Shown here piece after piece: positions 46,293-54,719 of a DNA stretch of 64,000 nucleotides. Made by a program: the position numbers and the translations under genes. Numbering within the stretch: the first letter of the stretch is position 1; every line of letters starts with the position of its first letter. The notes under the pieces were generated by a model, which was not told the origin of the DNA, did no database searches, and worked only from the letters and a program-made list of their open reading frames with translations. Source of the stretch: a virus; IMG/VR virus record IMGVR_UViG_3300012930_000003, positions 1 through 64,000 of that record; one strand, given 5' to 3'.

Positions 46293-46712
46293 ATGACCAC
46301 CGGAGTCCTCGGAGTTGCTGCGCGGCAGGACCCGCGCCAAGTCGTCAACACGCTGAAGAAGACGTTCAACTTCAACGACGCGGGCATTGCGACGGGTATC
46401 CCGTTCGACAATTACCTACCTCAGAACGCCTTCATCGAGAACGTGCTCGTCGAAATCGTCGCCGTGTTCAATGCTGGTACTACCAACGTCGTCACGGTCG
46501 GCACGGTCGCCGCCGCCTACAACAATATCGTGAACGCGGGCGATCTGAACGAGGCCGTGACGGGCGTGACGCAGGTTACGCGCTCGTTCGGGCGGTCGCT
46601 CACCGCATCCGGCGACGTGCTACCGTTCGTGATGTACACCCAGACCGGCACCCCCGCGACCACGGGGCAGGGCATCTGCGTCATCTTCTATGAGGGCGGC
46701 TGGCTGTCGTAA
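46293..46712 (+). CDS. small head protein, decoration-like
   Basis: 139 residues right after the coat gene. Beta-rich throughout (NTLKKTFNFNDAGIATGIPF, NVVTVGTVAAAYNN, FVMYTQTGTPATTGQGICVI). Proteins at this position in related phages decorate or stabilise the capsid; here this is inferred from position and composition. Confidence 0.75.
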   Translation: MTTGVLGVAARQDPRQVVNTLKKTFNFNDAGIATGIPFDNYLPQNAFIENVLVEIVAVFNAGTTNVVTVGTVAAAYNNIVNAGDLNEAVTGVTQVTRSFGRSLTASGDVLPFVMYTQTGTPATTGQGICVIFYEGGWLS

Positions 46713-46752
46713 ACCGCGCGGTCATATCTCTTATCGCACAACGGAGAATACG

Positions 46753-47094
46753 ATGCCTTTTACCCAAATTATCGACGGACTGCAGACCAACCAAGAGACA
46801 GGTTCTACGGCCGCGAACCTGTCGTCAGGTCTGACCTCGATCATCTCATCGACGGCGGCGCAGGCTTATGCTCTGCCGGCGCCGTTCCCCGGCCTGATGA
46901 AGACGATCGTCAAGACTTCATCGTCGACTGCGGTGCAGACGGTTTCGGCCACGGCTGGCGGCAGTACGTCCACCATCGGTCTCACCGGGGTTACGCTGAC
47001 ATTCAGCGCGGCGGATCAGTCCGTGATTCTGATGGGCGTGGCGGCGAACAAGTGGCAAATTGTTTCCAATGTGGGGTCGGTTACGGTATCCTGA
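46753..47094 (+). CDS. small beta-type virion protein
   Basis: 113 residues from ATG 46753. Ser/Thr/Ala-rich strands (TAVQTVSATAGGSTSTIGLT, GVTLTFSAADQSVILMG). Similar in design to 35878 and 50795. Possibly a head protrusion or fibre piece. Confidence 0.7.
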   Translation: MPFTQIIDGLQTNQETGSTAANLSSGLTSIISSTAAQAYALPAPFPGLMKTIVKTSSSTAVQTVSATAGGSTSTIGLTGVTLTFSAADQSVILMGVAANKWQIVSNVGSVTVS

Positions 47095-47098
47095 GTGA

Positions 47099-47797
47099 AT
47101 GGGAAGCACGAAAAAGATCGCGGTACTTGGGACCGCCACAAGCACTTTAGAGTTCGCCCCGGTCAACGATCCGTCGTGGGAGATTTGGGCGTGCTCACCT
47201 TGGATGCAGGGAAAGTTGCATCCTCGGTCGGATGGTGTCGGAGGGTTCGACCAGTTCTTTGAAATCCATCACTTGGCGCAATTTGCGCCATCAGAGGTGA
47301 CGGAATTCATTCCATGGATGGGGAAGTGCGGAAAGCCGGTTCACGTATTCCACGACCTGGGAATTCCAAATCAGGTTTTCTATCCGAGGGAGAAGATTGA
47401 AGCCCAGCACGGTCCCGCATTCCTGACATCGACCATTGCATGGATGCTCGCACTCGCGATTGACGAGAGGCCGGCCCAGATTGGAATCTGGGGGGTCGAT
47501 ATGGCGGAGGGAACAGAATACGCATGCCAGAAACAGGGGTGCTTGCACTTCATGGCTTTGGCGAAGTTGCTGGGAATTGATATCGCGTTGCCGTCCGGAA
47601 GTGAGTTGCTTAATGTGCGCGCACCTTACCCTGATCGTTATGCCACCGACATCGCCGTCAGATTGAAGAAAATGATCGATAAGGCGAGTGCGGAATTGGT
47701 TGAGATCGAAAAGGGCTGCAGATTGGTTGACGAGGCAAGGGCCACAAAGCGCGGCGAGTTGGAAGCTTTGAATTCAATATATCGGACCATGGTTTAA
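47099..47797 (+). CDS. Rossmann-like conserved podophage protein
   Basis: 232 residues. A nucleotide-binding type start (KKIAVLGTATSTLEFAPVND), then FEIHHLAQF, VFHDLGIPNQVFYPREKIEA, GPAFLTSTIAWMLALAIDER, IGIWGVDMAEGTEYACQKQG and FMALAKLLGIDIALPSGSEL. This set recurs near N4-gp56 coat genes in podophages and in other phages. The fold suggests a sugar- or nucleotide-linked enzyme, but no catalytic role is known to me. Confidence 0.8.
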   Translation: MGSTKKIAVLGTATSTLEFAPVNDPSWEIWACSPWMQGKLHPRSDGVGGFDQFFEIHHLAQFAPSEVTEFIPWMGKCGKPVHVFHDLGIPNQVFYPREKIEAQHGPAFLTSTIAWMLALAIDERPAQIGIWGVDMAEGTEYACQKQGCLHFMALAKLLGIDIALPSGSELLNVRAPYPDRYATDIAVRLKKMIDKASAELVEIEKGCRLVDEARATKRGELEALNSIYRTMV

Positions 47798-47810
47798 GGG
47801 GAATACGCAT

Positions 47811-48305
47811 ATGCTGAAACGCCTCCTGCCGTCCATCATCTTCGCGCTGGGCCTGATCGGTGCGGCGTATGCCGTGAATATCACCGGCACCAATACCGCG
47901 AACGAAAACTCCGTCGTGAAGATGGGTTACGAGCGGCTTTCGGTGACGGACGCGATCACGGCCTTTGCTGGGGGAGGGCAGACCAGCGCGGTCCTGCTGG
48001 ATTCGGGATACAATCGGGTCACCACCGTCGCGTCCGGAAACGATAGCGTCAAACTGCCGTCCTGCCATACCGGGGCGATCAGCGCCGGCCAATTGCCTGC
48101 GGGGCAGATTTCCGGCAATACGATTGGGTTGATCGTATGGGTCACCAACGCCGCTGCATCGAACTCGATGAACGTCTATCCGCAGACGGGCGAGTCGATC
48201 AACGCCATCGCCGCGAACAGCCCATACGCGATGGCGGCAAACAAAACCTCGGCTTTCATCTGCTCGCCGGCCGGAACGATTTGGTATTCGCTGCTTGGAT
48301 CATAG
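47811..48305 (+). CDS. virion-type protein with Sec signal
   Basis: 164 residues. MLKRLLPSIIFALGLIGAAY is a Sec signal, cleavable after AYA. The mature part is beta-rich with a repeated style (TSAVLLDSGYNRVTTVASGN, GLIVWVTNAAASNSMNVYPQ), and ends in WYSLLGS. Similar beta proteins without signals decorate tails or heads of other phages. The signal is the odd part. Confidence 0.75.
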   Translation: MLKRLLPSIIFALGLIGAAYAVNITGTNTANENSVVKMGYERLSVTDAITAFAGGGQTSAVLLDSGYNRVTTVASGNDSVKLPSCHTGAISAGQLPAGQISGNTIGLIVWVTNAAASNSMNVYPQTGESINAIAANSPYAMAANKTSAFICSPAGTIWYSLLGS

Positions 48306-48319
48306 TATGGTGGTGATGA

Positions 48320-49027
48320 ATGGCCACCGGGAAATCTGCAACGGATATGATCGCGCGCATCGCGAGCGAACTCGGGCAGCGGTCTGATCTCGCCCCCGGC
48401 GGGGCTTATCCTACCGTCATCACGAACGCGATTTCTGATGCAGTCGGAATCTACCAGAAAGAGCGGTTTCGGTTCAACGAACTGCAGCCAATTTCCCCAT
48501 TCACATTGAACACGGTGCAGGGCCAGACCGTTTATGGCGTGGCGGCAGATGCTCGCATTCCGACGCTATACAAAATCGACTATATCAATTATCTGCTCGG
48601 TACTACGACGGAGCGGATGGACCGTGTTTTCCCCGAGGATGTTTATTTGGCGTTGCAGAACGGCACGGAAGCCGGGCCACCTCAAGAGTGGGCTTGGGAT
48701 GGTCAGTCCATCGTCATCTATCCACGGCCGCCATCGACTTCGTATCTGTTGACCATCGGCGGATACCTGGCTCTTGATGGCCCAGATTTGACGACGCAAC
48801 CCGGGCGCGATGTCACCACAAATCCATGGATGAACGATGCGGAGCGGCTGATCCGGTCGCGCGCCAAATATGAGATTGCGCTCAATTTCACCCGCAATGA
48901 CAAGATGGTGGCGGCGATGGCTCCTGACTTTGGCAGTGGGGGCGCGACGGAGCGCGCGTTCAATGAGTTGATAGGCGAGGCTAACAAAATCCGTGGCACA
49001 TCCCGCATTCGTCCAATGCCATTCTGA
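48320..49027 (+). CDS. head-tail adaptor protein
   Basis: 235 residues. ATDMIARIASELGQRSDLAP, ITNAISDAVGIYQKERFRFN and MDRVFPEDVYLALQNG, then WAWDGQSIVIYPRPPSTSYL, are the features of the podophage adaptor family that docks below the portal. It corresponds to P22 gp4 in function by position. Confidence 0.8.
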   Translation: MATGKSATDMIARIASELGQRSDLAPGGAYPTVITNAISDAVGIYQKERFRFNELQPISPFTLNTVQGQTVYGVAADARIPTLYKIDYINYLLGTTTERMDRVFPEDVYLALQNGTEAGPPQEWAWDGQSIVIYPRPPSTSYLLTIGGYLALDGPDLTTQPGRDVTTNPWMNDAERLIRSRAKYEIALNFTRNDKMVAAMAPDFGSGGATERAFNELIGEANKIRGTSRIRPMPF

Positions 49028-49037
49028 GGGGCCATAG

Positions 49038-50795
49038 ATGCCCATCATCCCATTTCCCGCTTATCGGCCGGACCTCACGGACCTCGGGACCGAAAGTTCG
49101 GTTCTGATCTCTGGCGTCCTTCCTCGCGGGGATGGCTTTGGGCCGTTCAAATCGTTCATTGGCTTTACTCAGGCGCTGCCGGCCAATTGCAGGGGTTTTT
49201 TCTTCGCCCGGCGGAGCGATGGATCGATCGCGGTTTTCGCCAGCACGTCCACGCGGCTTTACCTGCTGGACAATTCCAGTTTCGCATGGACCGATGTTAG
49301 TAAGGGCGGCATCGCATACGGCGCGCTGCCTTCCGACAAGAATTGGAAATTCGCGCAGTTCAATGACTTTGTTTTGGCGGTTCAGGTCAATACGGTGCCG
49401 CAGAAATTCGTACTGAGTTCGGGGTCCGCGTTTGTCGATCTCGGCGGGTCGCCTCCGCAGGCGGGGCAGATTGCCATCGTCAACGGGTTCGTGATGCTGA
49501 CGGAGTTGCTTTCCAATTCGCGGCGCGCGCATTGGTGTGATCTGTTTGCGCCGGAGACATGGACGGCCGGCGTGGGGCTGGCAGATTTTCAGGACTTTCC
49601 GGACGGCGGCGTTTGCCATGCGATATCTGGTGGCGATGCATACGGGGTAATTTTTCAGGATGAGGCAATTCGGAGCCTGACCTATGCGCCGGGGTCGGCG
49701 GCTGTGTTCCAGATTGCGCGGATATCGACACAGGATACGCTCTTTGCGGAATATTCGGTCATCAACGCTGGGACGCGGACCTTCTTTCTATCGGCGCAAG
49801 GGTTCAAGGTCATCGTATCGGGCGGTGAGCCTGTGGCGATCGGAAAAGAGCAAGTCGATACGTTCTTTTTCGAGGATGTTGACCGCAACAGCCTGCAACT
49901 CGTCATCGGGGTCGCGGACCCGGCTGGGACGCGGGTGGGATGGGCCTATAAATCGCAACAAGGCAGCGCTGGGCTATTCGACAAAATCCTGTGGTTTGAT
50001 TGGTCGATCAAGGACCGGCCGTGGTCGATTGTGCCGATGTCGGGGCAGTATATCGGGTATCTCGCCAAGCCTGGGTTGACGCTTGAGGCTTTGGACACGA
50101 TCGCGCCTGGGACGATTGCGATAACGAACGTGACCAATGCGGGCGGGTTCTGCGTTTTGACGGTCGCGAGCATTGCGCGGGTATCCGGGCCGGCTCCGCC
50201 GGACGGCGCTCCGACCGAAACGCAGTTGCAGGTTAACGACCGGATTGCGGTCAGCGGCGTGACCGGCACGGGCGGCCTTCCTGCAGCGATCAACGTGGGG
50301 AACATCAAGATTACGGCTATCGCAGGGACCGGGCCGTTTACCCTGACGACAAACGTTGCTTTTGTCGGGGCCTATACCAGCGGCGGACTGATTGCTGGAT
50401 CGATTGATGCGCTGCCGTTCTCGCTGGATAGCATTTCGGCGGCAGCTGTTGCCGCGCTAGCAGCTGTTGGCCCCACATCCATTCTCGGGTTTTTCACCGG
50501 CCCCAATATCGAGGCCATTCTTGAGACGCCAGAGCAGGATTTGGGGGCATGGATATTCCTTGACGGAATCATGCCGTACACAGATTCGGCGGAAGCGATG
50601 GGGTCGATTGGCTATCGGAACACGGCTCAGGGGGCGGTGAGTTACACGGCGGAGACGGCGATCAACGGTCGCGGCGATTGTCCAGTGAATATCGAGGCGC
50701 AATTTATGAAGGCTCGACTGCGTATCCCGGCTGGATCGACGTGGCGGTACGCTCGGGGCATCCGGCCGAATGCGCAGCAAGCCGGGGATAGCTGA
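49038..50795 (+). CDS. tail hub, P22 gp10-like
   Basis: 585 residues. The first ~340 have repeated blade-like strands (LPANCRGFFFARRSDGSIAV, FAQFNDFVLAVQ, AIVNGFVMLTELLSNSRRAH, AYGVIFQDEAIRSLTY, AYKSQQGSAGLFDKILWFDW) as in beta-propeller hubs such as P22 gp10. Residues 350-450 form an inserted Gly/Thr-rich beta domain. Located directly after the adaptor. It would close the tail tube after packaging and anchor spikes. Confidence 0.78.
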   Translation: MPIIPFPAYRPDLTDLGTESSVLISGVLPRGDGFGPFKSFIGFTQALPANCRGFFFARRSDGSIAVFASTSTRLYLLDNSSFAWTDVSKGGIAYGALPSDKNWKFAQFNDFVLAVQVNTVPQKFVLSSGSAFVDLGGSPPQAGQIAIVNGFVMLTELLSNSRRAHWCDLFAPETWTAGVGLADFQDFPDGGVCHAISGGDAYGVIFQDEAIRSLTYAPGSAAVFQIARISTQDTLFAEYSVINAGTRTFFLSAQGFKVIVSGGEPVAIGKEQVDTFFFEDVDRNSLQLVIGVADPAGTRVGWAYKSQQGSAGLFDKILWFDWSIKDRPWSIVPMSGQYIGYLAKPGLTLEALDTIAPGTIAITNVTNAGGFCVLTVASIARVSGPAPPDGAPTETQLQVNDRIAVSGVTGTGGLPAAINVGNIKITAIAGTGPFTLTTNVAFVGAYTSGGLIAGSIDALPFSLDSISAAAVAALAAVGPTSILGFFTGPNIEAILETPEQDLGAWIFLDGIMPYTDSAEAMGSIGYRNTAQGAVSYTAETAINGRGDCPVNIEAQFMKARLRIPAGSTWRYARGIRPNAQQAGDS

Positions 50796-51100
50796 TGGCT
50801 ATTCAACTTCAGCCACAGGAAAAATCCATCGTTCGCATCGTGCAGGCGATCATCGAACTTGTGCAGGGGCGACAGAACAGTATCGGGGATGTTACTTTAA
50901 CCGTTGGTCCGACTTCGACGGTCGTTTCGTTCGTGAATTGCTCATCGGATTGCAGGGTATTTTTGCAGCCGCAGAACGCGGCGGCGGTTGCGGCGCAGGC
51001 AACTGTTGCTAAAGCGGATACGCTTAAAGGGTCATTCACCATCCGGCATAACGTAGTTGGCGCTGGGACAATTCTATCTTTCCTCTGCATCGGGGGTTGA
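50795..51100 (+). CDS. small beta virion protein
   Basis: 101 residues, overlapping the hub stop (TGATG). VTLTVGPTSTVVSFVNCSSD, CRVFLQPQNAAAVAAQATVA and FTIRHNVVGAGTILSFLCIG match a small podophage structural family ('F.I.Hann....d..f.f...G'). Probably a tail or head accessory. Confidence 0.78.
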   Translation: MAIQLQPQEKSIVRIVQAIIELVQGRQNSIGDVTLTVGPTSTVVSFVNCSSDCRVFLQPQNAAAVAAQATVAKADTLKGSFTIRHNVVGAGTILSFLCIGG

Positions 51101-51102
51101 CC

Positions 51103-51516
51103 ATGGAAACGATGACGGTTGCATGCGTCGAACCTCAGATGGCCGGCAGGCTTTGGCCGAAAGTTCGCGATTTGATCGATGTTGGCTATGCGGCTGGCGG
51201 CGACTTCATGCCGGAAGATATGCTTGAGCAAATCCGCTACGGGAAAATCCTGATCTGGATCGCGATCGACGAGGACAGCGGGCATATTCACGCGGCGATG
51301 ACAACCGAACTCGTGGCGATGCGATGTGGCCTCGTATGTTGGATGGGGCAATGCGGCGGCGATCGGCTACAGGATTGGTCTGGCTTTCACGTCAAGATCG
51401 AAGAATATGCGCGCGACGAGGGCTGTGTTAAGATCGTCTTGCGAGGCCGTCGGGCTTGGGAGCGCGTCCTCGATGGGTTCAAAGTTCGCACGGTGCAATT
51501 GGAAAAAGTCTTATGA
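51103..51516 (+). CDS. GNAT-like acetyltransferase fold protein
   Basis: 137 residues from ATG 51103 (TTG 51097 is an alternative). LWPKVRDLIDVGYAAGGDFM, GKILIWIAIDEDSGHIHAAM and IEEYARDEGCVKIVLRGRRA, WERVLDGFK follow a degenerate GNAT pattern found in podophage structural operons. The acetyl-CoA loop is not clear, so activity is uncertain. Confidence 0.75.
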   Translation: METMTVACVEPQMAGRLWPKVRDLIDVGYAAGGDFMPEDMLEQIRYGKILIWIAIDEDSGHIHAAMTTELVAMRCGLVCWMGQCGGDRLQDWSGFHVKIEEYARDEGCVKIVLRGRRAWERVLDGFKVRTVQLEKVL

Positions 51517-51689
51517 CTTGGTGGATTTGGTCATTGATTGGAATTTACGTCATCGGTTTCGTGGCGGTATTCCTATTCAATATGGCGATAGGTCCGATCA
51601 CGCCGGGGCTGTGTTTGTTGCGCGCGGCTGTATGGCCGTGGTTTATTTTGACTGGCCAGCCTCGCGGCGCGCCAATGATGATGGATTGA
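51513..51689 (+). CDS. 58-residue membrane protein
   Basis: ATG 51513 (ATGA overlap). MTWWIWSLIGIYVIGFVAVF begins one membrane helix, with a second less certain. Function unknown. Confidence 0.6.
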   Translation: MTWWIWSLIGIYVIGFVAVFLFNMAIGPITPGLCLLRAAVWPWFILTGQPRGAPMMMD

Positions 51690-51696
51690 GGCTGCG

Positions 51697-52836
51697 ATGA
51701 CCGATAGCACCAAAACCACCAATCAATCGCAAACGAGCCAGACCTCACCGTGGGCACCGACGCAAGGATTGCTCGGTAACCTGATCAATTCGTACGGCGA
51801 TCAGAGCACGGCGGTTACGGGCGGGCAGTCGGCGGCGCTTTCCAATCTGTCGGGGGCAACGTCGAACCTGCCGAATTTCGGCGCGGCGGGCACGGGGGCG
51901 ATTTCCAATCTGTTCAACACGAACAATTCCGGCCAAGTCGGGATGCTCAATACTGCCTATGACACACTGAGGGGCAATTTGGGTGCGACGGCGAGCGGGG
52001 CAAATCTCAATCCATATTCGACGCCGGGGTTTGGCGACGCGCTCGGCACGGCGATGGACGATATCACCAACCGGACGAAGGGCGTTTACGCGGCATCCGG
52101 CCGTGACCCGTCGGGCGCGGGATCGTTTGCGCAGTCGCTCGGCCGTGGTCTGACGCAAGGTATCTCGCCGCTGATCCAGAGTCAGTTCAATCAGAACTAC
52201 TCGAACATGGCTGCGGCAAACCGCGATCTATTCTCGGGCGCGGGGTCGACGGCATCTGGCATCAACAATCTGAACCAGCAGCAGTTGAGCAACGGCATCA
52301 CTGGCATCGGGGCGGCGAGCGCAATCCCGAGCCTCTATACGTCGCCTGCGATGGCGCAGCTTGGCGCGGCGAATGCTCAATATGCACAGCCATACCAGAA
52401 CCTCGCTCAATTGTTGCAGCCGTCGGCGGCTATTGCTGGCTTGGGAAGCCAATCGAGCGGCACGGGAACCAGCACGCAAACTTCGCAGCCGTCTCTCATG
52501 GATTCGATTATGGGCGGATTTAAGCTGGCCGGCACTGGGGCGAGCGCGGCGGGGTCTGCGGCTGCGGCATGGCCTGCGTTGCTGGCGCTATCCGATGTCC
52601 GCGCGAAAGAGAACATTGCGCACGTCGGCAAATTGCATGATGGCCAGAACGTCTATTCGTTCAACATGAAGGGGTCGAAAACTCCGCAGGTTGGCCTGCT
52701 TGCGCAGGAAGTCCAGCAACACGTCCCGGATGCCGTGCATGAGCATCCGTCCGGTCTCAAGATGGTGGACTATTCGCGAGCTACCCATAAGGCTCGCGCC
52801 ATGGGTGGCGGTGTCGGCGCATTGAGGGCTGCGTAA
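51697..52836 (+). CDS. tail protein with C-terminal S74 chaperone domain
   Basis: 379 residues. Residues 1-290 are Asn/Gln/Ser/Ala/Gly-rich with many 'NLFN' type helices. The C-terminus (LSDVRAKENIAHVGKLHDGQ, NVYSFNMKGSKTPQVGLLAQ, EVQQHVPDAV) is the S74 (intramolecular chaperone, endosialidase-type) domain; its conserved Ser-Asp sits at the start (near 297). S74 domains trimerise fibres and then cut themselves off. Here it lies on a non-fibre-like protein before the ejection proteins. Confidence 0.85.
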   Translation: MTDSTKTTNQSQTSQTSPWAPTQGLLGNLINSYGDQSTAVTGGQSAALSNLSGATSNLPNFGAAGTGAISNLFNTNNSGQVGMLNTAYDTLRGNLGATASGANLNPYSTPGFGDALGTAMDDITNRTKGVYAASGRDPSGAGSFAQSLGRGLTQGISPLIQSQFNQNYSNMAAANRDLFSGAGSTASGINNLNQQQLSNGITGIGAASAIPSLYTSPAMAQLGAANAQYAQPYQNLAQLLQPSAAIAGLGSQSSGTGTSTQTSQPSLMDSIMGGFKLAGTGASAAGSAAAAWPALLALSDVRAKENIAHVGKLHDGQNVYSFNMKGSKTPQVGLLAQEVQQHVPDAVHEHPSGLKMVDYSRATHKARAMGGGVGALRAA

Positions 52837-54719
52837 TGGCCGAAAACTGGATGACGGACCTGTTGGCAAACCTACAAGGCGGTGGCGCGCCTACCGCGTT
52901 TGGTCCTGCCGCGTCGCCGTTCCCGGATATTCCGCAACCTCCGTTCGGCGTTCCGGACATGAACAGCGCTGGCATTCAACTGGCGATGAACCAAGCGCCA
53001 GAGGGAACCGGCGTTCCCGGCCCGGCTGGGATGGCTCCGCCAGTGACCGGCGGGAGCGCTCCGTTCGGTATTCCCCCGTCCGTGCAGTTGGCTGCAAAAC
53101 TCGCGGCACCTCCCCAGACGCCGCCTGAGCCGCCCGGAGGACCACTTCCGCCCGGTGCGGTGCCTCTGCCCAAGCCGCGCCCAGAGGAAGCGCCAGCGGC
53201 CACGCCAACCGATATCAGCGCCCAATCCAGAGTGCCCGCCGCCGCGCCCATGGGGCTGGCTCCGCCTGCGCCTAACGAACCATCATTCCTGCAGAAAACT
53301 GGAACATTTGCGAAAGCCATTGCCCCAGCATTACTCGGCGTCGGTGCCGCGTTGCAGGGTGACCAAGGCCACTTGGCCGCGACGATGGCTGCGCAGCGTG
53401 ATGCTTTGGCAATGCAGGCCGAAAATCAGGACCTAACATCGCGGGCGCTTTTGAAGGCGGGCGCTTCTGCCTCCGACGTGGCTGCGGCGGTGAAAAACCC
53501 AGATTTGCTCAAGGCTCTGGTCGGGAAATATTATGCCAAGGACGATGGCATCAAGTTTGAAAAGGTGAAGGATGCCAACGGCAACGAGGTTGGGATTTGG
53601 GTCGATCCTAAAAAGCGGACTGTGGAGTCGGCAAATATCCCAGGCATTGGGGACAAGACCGAAGGCCAGAACCTGACGGCGAACGCCCTGCGGAAGGCTG
53701 GCGCGCCGGATGAACTCGTGGCCGCCGCCGTGAAAAATCCAGAAGTGCTGAAAGCTGCGATTGCCCAATACCTCGGCAAGGACAAATTCAAGGTCGTGCA
53801 GATTGGCGAGAATGATCGAGGCAAAAAGACGTTCCAGCTTATGAACGAGCAAGACGGGACCTTTAAGCCGATTCCGGGCGGCGAAGTGGCTGCGGATAAC
53901 GCTACGGAAGCGGCGGCCGCAGCGGGCATCACGGGGGCAAAATTCCTGGAGACGGTTCCGAATGCGCAGGATCGGTCACTTATCAAGCAGTTGACCCAAT
54001 ACGATCTCGACCCTGGGAAGCTGTCGGCCAAGGGCGGTAATCGTGAACGGTTGCTGGCGCTTGCCGAGCAGTATGATCCGGATTTCAAGGCCGCGCTCTA
54101 CGCGCCGCGTGCGGCGGTGTTAAAGGAATTCACGAGCGGCGGCGCGAATTCCCCGGCGTCGATCATCACCAACGGCAACACCGCAATTCAGCATTTGGGG
54201 CGGATGAGCGAGTTGGCTGATAAACTTGGAGGGGTCAACAGGGCTGGTATCCTGAATGCCCCGATTAATTGGGCAAACATCACGATTGAGGAATTGAAAA
54301 ACAACCCGGATTTGGCTCGGTTCAAGGGCGCGCAGGATCGGTTTGTGGAAGAGGCCACGAAATTCTATCGCGGCGTTGGCGGCAACAAGGCCGATATCGA
54401 CCGCGCGCTGCATATCCTGACGGCGGCGCAGTCCCCCGAGGCTCGGCAGGCGGCCATTCAAGAGCAGGCCGAATTGATGCAGTCCAAGGTCAACGCCTTG
54501 CAGGACAGATTCAAAAGCGGGATGGGTCCTAGCGGATGGAAAAAGGCGCTTTCGGAGGCAGGGACGGAATTCTCGATCGTGCAGCAGCATAGCGCTGAGG
54601 AATTAGACAAAATCCGCAAGCGCGCGGCTGGTGAAAAGGTTGCGCCTTCGGCTTCCGCGCCTATTGCTCCCGTTACCAAGGGAACCACGTCCAGCGGTAT
54701 CACTTGGAGCATTCACTGA
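52836..54719 (+). CDS. large internal or ejection-type virion protein
   Basis: 627 residues from ATG 52836 (TAATG overlap). Residues 1-140 are Pro/Ala-rich, then a small membrane-like helix (AIAPALLGVGAALQG), followed by a long helical region to the C-terminus that includes two similar segments (SRALLKAGASASDVAAAVKN and NALRKAGAPDELVAAAVKNP). Its location and composition match proteins that leave the virion with the DNA in P22-like and N4-like phages. Function inferred. Confidence 0.75.
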   Translation: MAENWMTDLLANLQGGGAPTAFGPAASPFPDIPQPPFGVPDMNSAGIQLAMNQAPEGTGVPGPAGMAPPVTGGSAPFGIPPSVQLAAKLAAPPQTPPEPPGGPLPPGAVPLPKPRPEEAPAATPTDISAQSRVPAAAPMGLAPPAPNEPSFLQKTGTFAKAIAPALLGVGAALQGDQGHLAATMAAQRDALAMQAENQDLTSRALLKAGASASDVAAAVKNPDLLKALVGKYYAKDDGIKFEKVKDANGNEVGIWVDPKKRTVESANIPGIGDKTEGQNLTANALRKAGAPDELVAAAVKNPEVLKAAIAQYLGKDKFKVVQIGENDRGKKTFQLMNEQDGTFKPIPGGEVAADNATEAAAAAGITGAKFLETVPNAQDRSLIKQLTQYDLDPGKLSAKGGNRERLLALAEQYDPDFKAALYAPRAAVLKEFTSGGANSPASIITNGNTAIQHLGRMSELADKLGGVNRAGILNAPINWANITIEELKNNPDLARFKGAQDRFVEEATKFYRGVGGNKADIDRALHILTAAQSPEARQAAIQEQAELMQSKVNALQDRFKSGMGPSGWKKALSEAGTEFSIVQQHSAEELDKIRKRAAGEKVAPSASAPIAPVTKGTTSSGITWSIH

